Positions 9,469 through 19,731 of a DNA stretch of 64,000 nt are shown in pieces. The stretch covers positions 2,108,001 through 2,172,000 of the forward strand of contig NZ_LR134384.1 of assembly GCF_900637655.1 (NCBI RefSeq), written 5' to 3'. Position 1 is the stretch's first letter; every line of letters begins with the position of its first letter. The DNA comes from Segatella oris (GTDB lineage: Bacteria; Bacteroidota; Bacteroidia; Bacteroidales; Bacteroidaceae). The notes under the pieces were generated by a model, which worked only from the letters and a program-made list of their open reading frames with translations, was not told the DNA's origin and did not search any database. The translations under genes were made by a program, and so were the position numbers.

Positions 9469-10770
9469 TCAAAGCGTCAAGGCTATGATATAATCAATAT
9501 CAGTGGGAATTGCTCCAAGATTCAGGGTTATTCCATTGCCCGTTTTCGTGTAATTGACGGACTTACCCGTGGCATAAACCAAAGCCGACTTCACCTTGTG
9601 ATTGCCAAGAGGAACGAATAAACTTGAGTCCATACAATTCAAAATATGGATATAGAGTTTGTTTCCGCGCTGAGTACTTACGCCCCAATCATGCGGAGCT
9701 ACAATTCCTCCACGCGTGCCATAAATGGTTTCTCCGTATTTATTCATCCATTTTCCAATGGCTTTCAGGCGATCGAGGGCAAGCGAAGGGAGTGCTCCTC
9801 CTGGTTCCGGACCTACATTAAGCAACAGGTTTGCATTCTTCCCCGCTGCCCGAACCAACATCTGTATTAGTTCTTTGGGCGTTTTATAGTTGCTGTCGGT
9901 AATCGAATAGCCCCAGTGGTCATTGATCGTCTGGCATGATTCAAGAGGTAATCTGCTGATGCCCTGTCCCGAAAGTCCTGCTTTATTCTCGCCGGGAAGA
10001 TCACGTTCGAATATCTGAATGTCCTCACCGGGATTGGGAGTCTGATGATGATTGTTACCAATGAGACACTGTGGCTGTAGCTTATGTATCATTGCATACT
10101 GCGCTTCCAACTGCCAATCAAAGGGCTTTGCATCGCTGTCATGGTCCCACCAGCCATCAAACCATATGGCTCCAATCGGCCCATAGTGGGTAAGCAGCTC
10201 TGTAAGTTGCGTGTTCATGAAGTTGTAATAGCTTGTCCAGTCGGCTTTCTCTTTCTGTCTGCCTGTCCCAAGTCCTGTCCTTCCCTGCGGATAATCTTCT
10301 CTTCCCCAGTCCAAATGCGAATAATAGAGGTGCAATTTAATGCCGTGTCGCTGGCAGGCATCGGCCATTTCCTTGATGACATCCCGCTTGAACGGTGTTG
10401 CATCTACCGTGTTGTAAGTGCTGGCAGAGGTTTTGAAAAGCGAGAAACCATCGTGGTGGCGCGTTGTTATCGTGATATATTTTGCCCCGGCAGCCTTGAT
10501 TGCCCTCACCCAGGCATCTGCATCAAACTCTGACGGATAGAAAGTCTTTGCCAACTTCGGGTACTCCTGATAGTTGATATTCCTGTTGTTCATCACCCAC
10601 TCGCCTGCACCCATCATCGAGTAGAGGCCCCAATGCAGGAATACACCAAACTTCTCATCCTGGAACTGCTCACGCGCCTTGAGGTTTTCAGACGTTGGCC
10701 GATAAGTCTCCTGCGCCATGCCGACATAATTCATCAGCAGAGTTGCAATTAAAAATAAAGTCTTTTTCAT
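9469..10770 (-). CDS. alpha-L-fucosidase, glycoside hydrolase family 29
   Basis: A 433-residue secreted enzyme with a signal peptide (KKTLFLIATLLMNYVGMAQ). The GH29 fold is seen in FGVFLHWGLYS, YITITTRHHDGFSLF and the nucleophile region IGAIWFDGWWDHD, with the likely nucleophile Asp at residue 205. RDVIKEMADACQRHGIKLHLYYS and NLLLNVGPEPGG also fit. Such enzymes release fucose from host glycans or plant polysaccharides by a retaining mechanism. It ends shortly after the catalytic barrel and a small beta domain, with no CBM. No SusC/SusD pair lies nearby, so it is not part of a visible polysaccharide utilization locus. Confidence 0.93.
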   Translation of the reverse strand: MKKTLFLIATLLMNYVGMAQETYRPTSENLKAREQFQDEKFGVFLHWGLYSMMGAGEWVMNNRNINYQEYPKLAKTFYPSEFDADAWVRAIKAAGAKYITITTRHHDGFSLFKTSASTYNTVDATPFKRDVIKEMADACQRHGIKLHLYYSHLDWGREDYPQGRTGLGTGRQKEKADWTSYYNFMNTQLTELLTHYGPIGAIWFDGWWDHDSDAKPFDWQLEAQYAMIHKLQPQCLIGNNHHQTPNPGEDIQIFERDLPGENKAGLSGQGISRLPLESCQTINDHWGYSITDSNYKTPKELIQMLVRAAGKNANLLLNVGPEPGGALPSLALDRLKAIGKWMNKYGETIYGTRGGIVAPHDWGVSTQRGNKLYIHILNCMDSSLFVPLGNHKVKSALVYATGKSVNYTKTGNGITLNLGAIPTDIDYIIALTL

Positions 10771-10800
10771 GTATGTTTCTATTGTTTAGATTTCTGTTTA

Positions 10801-10808
10801 CAAAGATA
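10801..10808 (-). promoter_or_regulatory. -7 box upstream of the fucosidase gene
   Basis: TATCTTTG on the minus strand, 31 bp upstream of the start codon. No good TTTG at the expected -33 distance. Confidence 0.5.
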
Positions 10809-10975
10809 ATGAAAGTTCTGAAGAATTGTATCGAAAATCATCCGTTAAAGTTTCATCGGCAAAAAAATAAGAGAAACATCCAGCTCTAACAGTATAGGAC
10901 AGCACTGCAAAAGCAGGGATAAAGCGCATTGTGGGTTGTAGAAACTAAAGAAGACATAAGCAGAGACAGGCAACA

Positions 10976-11107
10976 TGCGTCAAACTGTGCTGTAACTTGA
11001 CGCAGAACACACTGCAATCAGCATCAAGTTACGCGGTAATCTGCGTCAAATCACACGCTGAAATGACGCAGATTGCGAGGCTTTCAGCAATCGTGCATTT
11101 CATAAAG
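10976..11107. repeat. 22-bp tandem repeat array A
   Basis: Five clear units in exact 22-bp phase start at 10976, 10998, 11020, 11042 and 11064, with a decayed sixth at 11086. Units 2 and 5 start TGACGCAG; units 1, 3 and 4 start with the inverse word (TGCGTCA or AGCATCA). The remainder of each unit resembles ATTACAC then TGTAATC. Confidence 0.88.
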
Positions 11108-11271
11108 TTCAATGTTCAACATTCAATACGAAAAGAAAAGGCTTTCCTCTTTCACCGATATTATCTTACTACATGACTACAAGCAGGGATTACTGTGACA
11201 GAAAAGGTTAAGCATATGGTCTGAAAGTAGCACCTGATATTACTACAGTCAGGTTACATACTACAGTGCCT

Positions 11272-12066
11272 TTACGGATTCTTCACGGCAACAACAGAAA
11301 ACAGCATCGGTATCTCGCCCTTCTTTCCCACTATTTTGAACGTTCCATTCTTTTCGGCAATCATATTTCCAAACAGGTTGAAAGGCGAGTAATCATACTC
11401 TCCGAAAGACTTTATCCGTAAGCCATTATGGAGCAAACCATTCAGAACTACAGCCAACCCATGGTTCCACGTAACAGTCTTTTGCCGAGTGTCAATTTCA
11501 GAGTCTGTATAGGTGGGTTCTTCTACAACGTAAGGTTCTTTGCGTGAATAGGCATATCGGACTTGAGAAAAATCTTCATTGAACATCCACAATATGGGAT
11601 GAAATTCCACGATAACGAACTTTCCACCATCTTTCAGCATCTGTGAAATCACCTGCCCCCATTGGATTAAATCGGGTAACCAATTAACTACACCGTAAGA
11701 TGTATATACAATGTCAAACTGTTGTCCTTGCAGCATAGTAGGCATATCGTAGACATTACAGCAGCAGAATTGCGCATTCAGTCCTAATTCTTCATTTAAA
11801 GACTTTGCCGTTTGTATAGCCTCTTCCGAAAAATCTATCCCCATTACGTTGGCTCCCAACTTTGACAAGGAAAGCGTATCCATACCGAAATGACATTGAA
11901 GATGCAGAATGGACTTTCCCCGAACGTCTCCTAACAATGACAAATCTAAGTCGGGTACAGACTTTATCTCTTTCTTGAATTTATCTAAATCATAAAATGA
12001 GGAACACAAATGAATTTTTGTTCTTGCATTCCACGCTTCTCTGTTTGTCTTATAATAATTTTCCAT
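11272..12066 (-). CDS. class I SAM-dependent methyltransferase
   Basis: A 264-residue protein with a Rossmann-type methyltransferase core. Motif I is KSILHLQCHFGMDTLSL (residues about 50-66), followed by GANVMGIDFSEEAI and, later, FDIVYTSYGVVNWLPDL and LKDGGKFVIVEFHP. No targeting signal is present. The substrate is unknown; small-molecule and tRNA-modifying relatives share this core. It stands alone, between repeat array A and the rubredoxin terminator, and no promoter box of the TAnnTTTG type was found upstream. Confidence 0.85.
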   Translation of the reverse strand: MENYYKTNREAWNARTKIHLCSSFYDLDKFKKEIKSVPDLDLSLLGDVRGKSILHLQCHFGMDTLSLSKLGANVMGIDFSEEAIQTAKSLNEELGLNAQFCCCNVYDMPTMLQGQQFDIVYTSYGVVNWLPDLIQWGQVISQMLKDGGKFVIVEFHPILWMFNEDFSQVRYAYSRKEPYVVEEPTYTDSEIDTRQKTVTWNHGLAVVLNGLLHNGLRIKSFGEYDYSPFNLFGNMIAEKNGTFKIVGKKGEIPMLFSVVAVKNP

Positions 12067-12162
12067 TGGTTACTTCTTATTTATGATAGATGTGCTGTTC
12101 TTATGCCGAATTCATATGTTTTCATAAAGCCAAATGTTCAAACTTCAATATTCAAAGAAAAA

Positions 12163-12203
12163 AGTCCCAAGGAGTTCTCTTATCATCAGAACTTCTCGGG
12201 ACT
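12163..12203 (-). terminator. terminator of the flavodiiron-rubredoxin transcript
   Basis: AGTCCCAAGGAGTTCT (12163-12178) pairs with AGAACTTCTCGGGACT (12188-12203), with two imperfect pairs. The minus strand continues into TTTTTTCTTT. Confidence 0.88.
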
Positions 12204-12230
12204 GTCATATAAAATTCTATGATGCTGATA

Positions 12231-12395
12231 TTACTCCTCAACCTCACTGAAATCTTCCTTGGTTACACCGCAAGTTGGGCAAACCCAGTCTTCCGGTATA
12301 TCTTCAAATGCAGTTCCGGGTGCAATACCATTATCAGGATCTCCTACAGCTGGGTCATAGATATACCCACAAACGTCACATACATACTTTTTCAT
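12231..12395 (-). CDS. rubredoxin
   Basis: A 54-residue electron carrier with one Fe(Cys)4 centre: CDVCG near the N-terminus and CPTCG near the C-terminus, with the usual [14 protein letters not shown] and [10 protein letters not shown] segments. The start is the Met of [10 protein letters not shown] at 12395; the same frame stays open upstream, but that stretch lies inside the flavodiiron gene and is not rubredoxin. It lies 28 bp after the flavodiiron gene and is its likely electron donor. A terminator follows. Confidence 0.96.
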   Translation of the reverse strand: MKKYVCDVCGYIYDPAVGDPDNGIAPGTAFEDIPEDWVCPTCGVTKEDFSEVEE

Positions 12396-12423
12396 AATTG
12401 TTTTTGTTTTAATGAATAATGAT

Positions 12424-13614
12424 TTATTTTGTTGCCTTGGCAAATGCCTCTCCATAGTCACGACAGGTGGCAAGTGCGTCTTCATCGGGAACCCACAAAG
12501 CCTTAATTCCATCGTCAACAAGTTCGAAACCCGCCTCCTGCAAATGTGCACTAATAAGCTTAGGTGCATCACCGCTCCAGCCATAAGAACCGAAAGCAGC
12601 AGCCTTCTTCCCCTTAAGCTTCAAGCCGCGGGCCATTTCAAGAATACCGGCAATGGCATAAGAATACCCATAGTTGATTGTCGGTGAACCTACAAGTACG
12701 GCTTTCGACTGGAAGATTTCCGTCAGGATGTCGTTCTTGTCTTCCTTGGCTGCATTGTAAATCTTCACGGTAACGCTATTGTCTTCAACCAATATGCCCT
12801 CGGCAATGGCTTCTGCCATCTTGCGGGTAGACTGCCACATGGTGTCATAGACAATGGTTATCTGATTTTCCTTATAAGCATCGGCCCATGCTTGATACTT
12901 CTCAATGATCTGCATAGGATTGTTTTTCCACATCACCCCATGGCTCGGGCAAATCATTTTGATAGAGAGATTCATGCCAAGAAGCTCTTTCACCTTACGG
13001 CTTGCCATTGCACTATAAGGACAAATGATGTTGGCATAATACTTTTCTGCCTCCCAAAGCAGGTCGTCCTGCTTTACGAGATCATTATAAAGTGATTCGG
13101 TTGCGAAGTGCTGGCCAAACACATCATTGGAGAAGAGAATATCTTCACCGGAAAGATAAGACATCATCGTGTCGGGCCAATGCAACATTGTAGCCTCAAT
13201 GAAAGTAAGAGTCGACTCGCCTAAGTCAAGCGTATCGCCCGTTTTGACATTCACAAAGTTCCAGTCCTGATGATAATGTCCGCGGAGAATAGCCTCCCCT
13301 TTCTTTGTACAATAAATAGGAGTGCCGGGGATTTCGCGTAAAAGTTCGGGGAGAGCACCGCTATGATCAATCTCATTATGGTTCATGACAATGTAGTCTA
13401 TCGCCTTCAAATCAATCTCACGCTTCAGTCTTGCCACGAATTCTTTATCGTAGGGCTGCCACACAGTATCCATCAATACAGTCTTCTTATCCCGAATAAG
13501 GAATGCATTATAGCTTGAGCCATGGTCGGTGGAGAGTTCATCACCATGAAAACGCACTAATTCCCAATCAATCTTTCCTACCCAAGTTACCTTATCTGTT
13601 ATCTTCTTCGCCAT
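12424..13614 (-). CDS. fprA: flavodiiron protein (A-type flavoprotein, O2/NO reductase)
   Basis: A cytoplasmic protein of 396 residues with an N-terminal beta-lactamase-like diiron domain and a C-terminal flavodoxin domain. Iron ligands are visible in [27 protein letters not shown] and CPSHGVMW. The FMN-binding flavodoxin part starts at [22 protein letters not shown]. Such enzymes reduce O2 to water or NO to N2O with electrons from rubredoxin, encoded directly downstream. The start was set at the ATG at 13614; a TTG four codons upstream is less likely. Confidence 0.93.
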   Translation of the reverse strand: MAKKITDKVTWVGKIDWELVRFHGDELSTDHGSSYNAFLIRDKKTVLMDTVWQPYDKEFVARLKREIDLKAIDYIVMNHNEIDHSGALPELLREIPGTPIYCTKKGEAILRGHYHQDWNFVNVKTGDTLDLGESTLTFIEATMLHWPDTMMSYLSGEDILFSNDVFGQHFATESLYNDLVKQDDLLWEAEKYYANIICPYSAMASRKVKELLGMNLSIKMICPSHGVMWKNNPMQIIEKYQAWADAYKENQITIVYDTMWQSTRKMAEAIAEGILVEDNSVTVKIYNAAKEDKNDILTEIFQSKAVLVGSPTINYGYSYAIAGILEMARGLKLKGKKAAAFGSYGWSGDAPKLISAHLQEAGFELVDDGIKALWVPDEDALATCRDYGEAFAKATK

Positions 13615-13642
13615 AATAATTAACAATAAATGAATTAATAAG

Positions 13643-13650
13643 CAAAATTA
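13643..13650 (-). promoter_or_regulatory. -7 box upstream of fprA
   Basis: TAATTTTG on the minus strand about 30 bp upstream of the start; no clear -33 TTTG at 19-20 bp. Confidence 0.45.
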
Positions 13651-13782
13651 ACAATAATTCTTCAAAGCGCCATAATAGCTCGCACTTTTTTTCATTTTTC
13701 ATGAAATTAAGCTCATGAAAAAGGGAAAATGTGCTGAAAATGATGTCATTCCATGACCAATAAGGAACAACAAAACAGAAAA

Positions 13783-13814
13783 AGAGGCGTGACGAAATGA
13801 GTCGTCACGCCTCT
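13783..13814 (-). terminator. terminator of the nuo operon
   Basis: Perfect 13-bp stem (AGAGGCGTGACGA with TCGTCACGCCTCT), 6-nt loop, followed on the minus strand by TTTTTC. It lies 26 bp beyond the nuoN stop. Confidence 0.93.
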
Positions 13815-13839
13815 GATGATTATCTGATCAATAGTGTAG

Positions 13840-15339
13840 TTAGAGCGAAGCCACAGATGCACTGTCAATCCATCCATACACCATACTGCATACACCAAAG
13901 AGGAGGATGCCCGTGGTGCAGATAGCCAAAGCCAACTTAGTGCTTGAAGCACTCTTGAAAGTTGGCAGTGGATTTTCGTTGTGTTTGATATACATTGCCT
14001 TGACTATCAGCAGATAATAGTAGAGACTCACTACCGTGTTGACCAACGCAATGAATACGACTGCATAGGCAAGTGAGCCGGCTGTCGTGCTGATTGATGC
14101 TCCTTTCACAGCGGCCATGAATACGAAGAACTTGCTGAACATACCTGCAAATGGGGGAATGCCACCTAAGGAGAACAGTGCAAGCGTCATCAGGAAAGCC
14201 AAACGGGGATTGGTTTTGTAAAGACCATTGTAGCCTTCCATGTCAACCACGCCGTTATTATGTTCTTCAACGCTGCTGATAACCGAGAAAACGGCCATGT
14301 TAGCTGCAACATAAATAAGCACATAGAAACTCAAAGCCGTGAAGCTCATAGCAGAATTGCCGATAAGTGCCAACACGATATAACCCGCCTGAGAAATAGA
14401 ACTGAAGGCCATGAAGCGCTTCAAGTCACGCTGGCGAATGGCAAAGAGGTTGGCAATCGTGATAGAAAGCACGATGACTATGAACAGAAGATACTGCCAA
14501 TATTCAACCATCGGGGCAAACACTTTCATCAGAATGGCGCACAACGCAAAGGCTGCTGCACCCTTACTGACAACAGAAAGATAGCCGGTGACAGTTGTAG
14601 GAGCACCCTGGTAGGTGTCGGCTGTCCAGAAATGGAAAGGAACCAAAGACAACTTAAAACCCAATCCACTGAAGAAGAACACCATACCTGTGATAGTAAG
14701 CGGTGTTGCCTGCATCTTCATGGCAAGGTCGTCGAAATAGAGAGTTCCCATAGCGCCATAGAGGAATGAAATACCAAAGAGCATCACACCGCTTGAGAAG
14801 GTTGCTGTCAAGATGAACTTAGCAGCTGCTTCTGCCGAATTGTGACGGTATTTGTCAAGTCCTACGAGGCATGCCATTGGCACAGAAGCCATTTCAAGAC
14901 CGAGGAAGAATAACAGAAAGTGATTGGCACTGACCATCATGTTCATACCTAACAAGGTTGAAATCAGCAGCATGTAGAACTCGCCCTCCTTGAACTGTGT
15001 ATCGGGACGAGACAGCCACTCACGACTCTGAATGAGCACAATGAGTGCGCCCAAGGCAAGAATAGTCTTGATAACCCCGATAGCAGGCGTTGTATAATAC
15101 ATGTTGCCAAAAGCAGCAGCAGCGGTTACAGGGAAAATATTGATGACAATATGCACAGCCATCAACAAGCAGACTAAGGGATTGAACCACGCACGTGGTG
15201 ATACGGCTTTACTTTCGGCATTGGGTAAAACAACACGCTGAGCGGTCGCAAAGTCTGCAATGAAGATGATAATCAGAAGCGCCACGAGGGTCACTTCAGG
15301 TATCATGCTTAGAAATTGACTATAATCTATATTCATCAT
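13840..15339 (-). CDS. nuoN: NADH-quinone oxidoreductase subunit N
   Basis: A 499-residue, multi-spanning membrane protein of the Mrp antiporter-like family, one of three ion-translocating subunits of complex I. Typical segments include [41 protein letters not shown] and [17 protein letters not shown]. It is the last gene of the nuo operon, followed by a strong terminator. The start is either of two adjacent Met codons (15339 or 15336). Confidence 0.96.
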   Translation of the reverse strand: MMNIDYSQFLSMIPEVTLVALLIIIFIADFATAQRVVLPNAESKAVSPRAWFNPLVCLLMAVHIVINIFPVTAAAAFGNMYYTTPAIGVIKTILALGALIVLIQSREWLSRPDTQFKEGEFYMLLISTLLGMNMMVSANHFLLFFLGLEMASVPMACLVGLDKYRHNSAEAAAKFILTATFSSGVMLFGISFLYGAMGTLYFDDLAMKMQATPLTITGMVFFFSGLGFKLSLVPFHFWTADTYQGAPTTVTGYLSVVSKGAAAFALCAILMKVFAPMVEYWQYLLFIVIVLSITIANLFAIRQRDLKRFMAFSSISQAGYIVLALIGNSAMSFTALSFYVLIYVAANMAVFSVISSVEEHNNGVVDMEGYNGLYKTNPRLAFLMTLALFSLGGIPPFAGMFSKFFVFMAAVKGASISTTAGSLAYAVVFIALVNTVVSLYYYLLIVKAMYIKHNENPLPTFKSASSTKLALAICTTGILLFGVCSMVYGWIDSASVASL

Positions 15340-15371
15340 AAATCTTTATTCTTTATCATTTATAATCTACA

Positions 15372-16874
15372 TTACAGCGCAGCAACCGTTGTACCAAGGA
15401 TATGATTGATGATAGAACCAACCGAATCGCTGATGACATTGTTTGCCCAGAGAGGGAACAGACCAAGACCTGCAACACAGAAAATCAGACCTCCAATAGC
15501 AAAACGCTCGTCCCATGTAGCATCATGAAGTTCGAAGAACTTGGGATTGGCAACCTTCTGGAAAAGGATTTTACCAACAACACGCAGGATGTAGACTGCC
15601 GTTATCACAATTGAAGAACATGCAATGATGGTGCAGACACGATGGAACATATCGCCATTCTGGAATGAACCAACGAAAATGGTCATCTCTGCAACGAAGC
15701 CGGAGAAGCCTGGCAGACCGAGATTGGCAAGACCTGCCACAACATAAGCTACGGAGAGGAAAGGCAAAACTTTCATCAATCCGCCGAGATAGCGGACGTC
15801 ACGTGTGCCGGCACGGTGATAAATCATACCGATGCAGGCAAAGAACAATGCCGTCATCAAACCATGAGAAAGCATCTGCAGAACAGCTCCCGTGATAGCA
15901 GTCTGGGTCATCATGCAAAGTGCAAAGAGCACCATACCACAGTGGGAAACTGACGAATAGGCATTGATATACTTCAAGTCGGTCTGTACACAAGCAGAAA
16001 GTGCACCATAAACCACAGAACAGGTGGTAAGGATAAGGAATATCCAAGAAAGCTCCTGTGCTGCTTCAGGAAGCAGATACATGGCTATACGGAAACAACC
16101 ATAACCGCCAAGTTTCATCAATACACCGGCATGAAGCATAGAAACTGCCGTCGGTGCCGATGCATGACCGTCAGGTGACCATGTATGGAACGGGAACAAA
16201 GCACCCAACACACCGAAACCAATGAAGATGAATGGGAAGAAAACTTTCTGAACAGATACAGGAATATTGTGCAGAGCAGCAATCTCATTGATATTCATTG
16301 TGGTGGCACCACTGAAGTAGTAGATGCCAAGAATACCGATAACCAACAACGCACTACCACCCATGAGCATCAACGTAAGCTTCATGGCGGCATACTCCTT
16401 AGGCCCTGTTCCCCATACACCGATAAGGAGATACATTGGTATCAAGGCTACCTCATAGAACATAAACATGGTGAAAAGGTCGGTCGAAATAAAGAAACCG
16501 AACACACCAATGCTCAAGAGAACAAACCAAAGGAAGTATCCCTTCTTCATCGGTTCAAGTTGCCATGAAGCAAAAGTTCCTGTGAAAACGATGACTGCAG
16601 ACAGAAGTATCATCACTACAGAGATACCGTCTACACCCACACTGTAGGCTATATTCAATGGAGCAAACCAAGGAACGCTATAGGTAAACAACATCAAATC
16701 AGTGTTGCCGGCATTGCGCATCTGAATAAATGTGACAGTGAGCCAGATTGAAAGGCCAAGCAATGCGGTAGCACCGACAACCATCACGCCACGTACCTGA
16801 TTATCGTTCTTTGAAAGCCAAAGACCAACAAGCATCAGGACTGGAATTACTACAAATAATGTTAATATACTCAT
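15372..16874 (-). CDS. nuoM: NADH-quinone oxidoreductase subunit M
   Basis: A 500-residue membrane subunit with the antiporter-like motifs MFMFYEVALIPMYLLIG, FPFHTWSPDGHASAPTAVSMLHAGVLMKLGGYG and DLKYINAYSSVSHCGMV. It contributes a proton or ion channel of complex I. It lies between nuoL and nuoN with gaps of about 33 bp. Confidence 0.97.
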   Translation of the reverse strand: MSILTLFVVIPVLMLVGLWLSKNDNQVRGVMVVGATALLGLSIWLTVTFIQMRNAGNTDLMLFTYSVPWFAPLNIAYSVGVDGISVVMILLSAVIVFTGTFASWQLEPMKKGYFLWFVLLSIGVFGFFISTDLFTMFMFYEVALIPMYLLIGVWGTGPKEYAAMKLTLMLMGGSALLVIGILGIYYFSGATTMNINEIAALHNIPVSVQKVFFPFIFIGFGVLGALFPFHTWSPDGHASAPTAVSMLHAGVLMKLGGYGCFRIAMYLLPEAAQELSWIFLILTTCSVVYGALSACVQTDLKYINAYSSVSHCGMVLFALCMMTQTAITGAVLQMLSHGLMTALFFACIGMIYHRAGTRDVRYLGGLMKVLPFLSVAYVVAGLANLGLPGFSGFVAEMTIFVGSFQNGDMFHRVCTIIACSSIVITAVYILRVVGKILFQKVANPKFFELHDATWDERFAIGGLIFCVAGLGLFPLWANNVISDSVGSIINHILGTTVAAL

Positions 16875-16907
16875 TTTTTACTTGTCTTTATTCATGTTCA
16901 TGATTCA

Positions 16908-18890
16908 TTAGCTGAAAATACAAAGCAAGATCAGTGTCAATGCAATGGTACCTGTAAGGAACCATGAAGCGTATGAACGGACATCACCACTCTGCCAAGG
17001 ACGGATAGTCTCACCAGCTTCCTGAGCACCCCATGCCATGAAGTTGAACGTACCGTCAATAACATGACGATCGAACCATGCAATTGGTTTAGAGAAACAA
17101 TTGAACACAATCTTGTGCGTGAAGAACTGCCATGCATCATCAATATAGAAGCGGTTGAGCGCTGCCTTGTGAAGACGTGGCATCTTCTTCTGCAACATGT
17201 CTGGAACAGGATTGTGCTTGGGGAGATACATCCATGTAGCCAATCCAATGCCAATGGCTGCTGCCAAGAGACTGAACCATGCTACACTTGAGAATTCAAA
17301 ATGTTGCAAACCGATTTCCATGGATTGGCCTGTTGCTGAAACGAAGTGTCCGAATGGAATCCAACCTGCAAAGATTGAGATGACAGCAAGGAACACCAAT
17401 GGACCCCACATAACGAAAGGTACCTCTGCAGGACGCTTGCGGTTCTCAGGATCAAGCTCATAATAGCTCTGTCCCCAGAAAATAACATAGTAGAGACGGA
17501 ACATATAGAATGCTGTCATTCCTGAAACAAGGGTCATAAACCAGCCAAGGAATGGAGAGAACTCAAAGCAAGCAGATACAATTTCGTCCTTTGAGAAAAA
17601 ACCTGCGAACGGCCATACACCACTGATTGCTATACAACCAATGAGGAAACAGGCATTCGTGATAGGCATATACTTGTGGAGTCCACCCATATATTCCTTG
17701 AAGTTGCTTCCGATAATCACAATGATAGCGCCGGAGCAAAGGAACAAGAGAGCCTTGAACATGGCATGTGTGAACAAGTGGAACATACTTGCCATATAGC
17801 CGAGACCACCTTCATGGTTGTCAAGAGCATAACAAACGCCCAAAGCTACAAGCATATAGGCAATCTGAGAAATCGTTGAGAAAGCCAAACCACGCTTGAT
17901 ATCGCGCTGTGCACAAGCAACAGCTGCGGCATAGAAAGCGGTGAAAGCGGCTATATAAGCTACCCAGTGAAGTTGTTCGGGGGCATATTCTACCCAGATT
18001 GGGAAGAGACTTGCAACCTGATAAACACCGGCAACAACCATGGTTGCAGCATGAATAAGCGCAGAAACAGGTGTTGGGCCTTCCATAGCATCCGGCAACC
18101 AGATATGAAGCGGGAACATAGCACTCTTACCTGCACCACCAATGAACATCAAGAACAAGGCTGTTGGAAGCACCCAAGCATATTCTTTAGCCACACTTGC
18201 AAGCTTACCAATCAGTTCAGGATTTGCATTCAGGTCGTAGTTGAACGTGCCAACATAGAAACTGAAGAACAGAATACCAATAAGAAAGAACAAATCGGCA
18301 AAGCGAGTAACAATGAAAGCCTTCTTAGAGGCATGCACAGCCGCATGCTTTGGATAATAGAAACCAATCAACAGATAAGAACAAACGCCCACAAGTTCCC
18401 AGAACATATACATCTGGAAGATATTTGTAGCAACGACCAAGCCCAGCATACTCATTGTGAAGAGCGACAGATAAGCATAGAAACGCTGAAAACCATGTTC
18501 GTATTCCTCAAACTTATAATGCTCGTCACGCTCGGCCATGTAACCGAAAGAATAGATGTGAACCATGAAACTTACCGTTGTAATCACAATCAACATCATC
18601 ACACTGATAGGTGTCAGGCGAAATCCGATATTGAAAGTAAGCAGTTCAGTAAACTTCAACCAGGTAAAATTGAAAACAGTAACTGTCGGGTACATACCTG
18701 TGGCAGCATCCCGTCCGATGACAAAGAAATACTCATAGGCTGTATAGACAGACATTGCAAAAAGGCTGCCCAACATGATTGTACCGATAAGACCAGCTAC
18801 CTGCTTCTTCATCTTCATGCCCAAGAGTCCCAGAACCAAGAAGCTCAGGAAAGGCAGAAGAAGTATTAAAAATGCATAACTGTATTCCAT
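16908..18890 (-). CDS. nuoL: NADH-quinone oxidoreductase subunit L
   Basis: A 660-residue subunit, the longest antiporter-like protein of complex I, whose C-terminal extension forms the lateral helix along the membrane arm. Landmarks are MYMFWELVGVCSYLLIGFYY, GKSAMFPLHIWLPDAMEGPTP (Lys/His channel residues), SALIHAATMVVAGVY and RDIKRGLAFSTISQIAYM. It lies directly after nuoK. Confidence 0.97.
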   Translation of the reverse strand: MEYSYAFLILLLPFLSFLVLGLLGMKMKKQVAGLIGTIMLGSLFAMSVYTAYEYFFVIGRDAATGMYPTVTVFNFTWLKFTELLTFNIGFRLTPISVMMLIVITTVSFMVHIYSFGYMAERDEHYKFEEYEHGFQRFYAYLSLFTMSMLGLVVATNIFQMYMFWELVGVCSYLLIGFYYPKHAAVHASKKAFIVTRFADLFFLIGILFFSFYVGTFNYDLNANPELIGKLASVAKEYAWVLPTALFLMFIGGAGKSAMFPLHIWLPDAMEGPTPVSALIHAATMVVAGVYQVASLFPIWVEYAPEQLHWVAYIAAFTAFYAAAVACAQRDIKRGLAFSTISQIAYMLVALGVCYALDNHEGGLGYMASMFHLFTHAMFKALLFLCSGAIIVIIGSNFKEYMGGLHKYMPITNACFLIGCIAISGVWPFAGFFSKDEIVSACFEFSPFLGWFMTLVSGMTAFYMFRLYYVIFWGQSYYELDPENRKRPAEVPFVMWGPLVFLAVISIFAGWIPFGHFVSATGQSMEIGLQHFEFSSVAWFSLLAAAIGIGLATWMYLPKHNPVPDMLQKKMPRLHKAALNRFYIDDAWQFFTHKIVFNCFSKPIAWFDRHVIDGTFNFMAWGAQEAGETIRPWQSGDVRSYASWFLTGTIALTLILLCIFS

Positions 18891-18895
18891 CTCTT

Positions 18896-19207
18896 TTAGA
18901 ATTTCATGTTTTCAATACTGTTCACCTGATCACTATGGTAGTTACGGTAAACATTAATAATAATAGCAAGTGCCACTGCCGTCTCTGCCGCACTGACTCC
19001 TATAGAGAACAAGGTGAAGAAGAAACCTTCAAGCTGTCCGGGGAAAAGGAGACGGTTGAAAACTGCAAAGTTCAAGTCTACAGAGTTCAACACAAGCTCA
19101 ACAGAAATAAGCATGGCAACCAAGTTGCGACGCGTAACAAAGCCAAAGACACCAATGAAGAACAAAAGTGTGCTGAGCACGAGATAACATTCTACAGGGA
19201 TATTCAT
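18896..19207 (-). CDS. nuoK: NADH-quinone oxidoreductase subunit K
   Basis: A 103-residue subunit with three transmembrane segments. The conserved membrane glutamates sit in LISVELVLNSVDLNF and in GVSAAETAVALAIII. It overlaps nuoJ by 4 bp, indicating coupled translation. Confidence 0.95.
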   Translation of the reverse strand: MNIPVECYLVLSTLLFFIGVFGFVTRRNLVAMLISVELVLNSVDLNFAVFNRLLFPGQLEGFFFTLFSIGVSAAETAVALAIIINVYRNYHSDQVNSIENMKF

Positions 19208-19725
19208 TTGTTATCCTCCTTTCTTGCAATCATAATACCACCAATGATACACGCCAACAGGAACAGTGAAATGAATTCGAAAGGCAACACATATTGATAC
19301 TTGTCGCTTCCGAGAAGCGCTGTACCTATCTGTTCCATCGGCACTTCTGTGTCGGTAGCCTGCATCGCTGCATTATAAAAATTGTTTTTAATAAGAACTA
19401 AACCTACCGTCACAAGACCAACAATACTCAAGAGAATTCCATTGACAACTCGGCTGCCCTTGAAACGCTCAACAAGACCTTGCAACGTGCGCTTAGATAC
19501 AAGCTGAATGGCGAAGATATACATCATCGTAATGCCACCGGCATAGACAGAAATCTGTGCTGCACCTAAGAACGTATAGTCAAGAAGGAAATAAATTCCT
19601 GCAACACCAAACAACACGAACAGCAGGAATGTTGCTGAACGCATGATGCGTTTGGTCAGAACACACATGATAGCTGAACCAAGAATGACTACAGCTAAAA
19701 TGCAAAACATAACTAAATTTGCCAT
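19204..19725 (-). CDS. nuoJ: NADH-quinone oxidoreductase subunit J
   Basis: A 173-residue hydrophobic subunit with about five membrane segments. GAAQISVYAGGITMMYIFAI is the typical NuoJ pi-bulge helix region. It lies 6 bp after nuoI and overlaps nuoK. Confidence 0.95.
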   Translation of the reverse strand: MANLVMFCILAVVILGSAIMCVLTKRIMRSATFLLFVLFGVAGIYFLLDYTFLGAAQISVYAGGITMMYIFAIQLVSKRTLQGLVERFKGSRVVNGILLSIVGLVTVGLVLIKNNFYNAAMQATDTEVPMEQIGTALLGSDKYQYVLPFEFISLFLLACIIGGIMIARKEDNK

Positions 19726-19731
19726 AATCTA

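Larger units (their letters stand above)
10771..11271. other. intergenic region with 22-bp repeat array A
   Basis: About 500 bp without a credible gene. It holds the fucosidase -7 box, then the 22-bp repeat array at 10976-11107, then AT-rich sequence with TTCAATGTTCAACATTCAAT at about 11108-11127. The rest (11130-11271) has no structure I can name. Confidence 0.7.

Noticed and set aside
9469..10770. Polysaccharide utilization locus around the fucosidase
   Set aside because: No SusC/SusD pair or regulator lies next to the gene.
10976..11107. CRISPR array
   Set aside because: Units are contiguous 22-bp repeats with no spacers of constant length and no cas genes nearby.
12396..12584. N-terminal extension of rubredoxin
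   Set aside because: It lies within the flavodiiron coding sequence in another frame; rubredoxin is complete in 54 residues.
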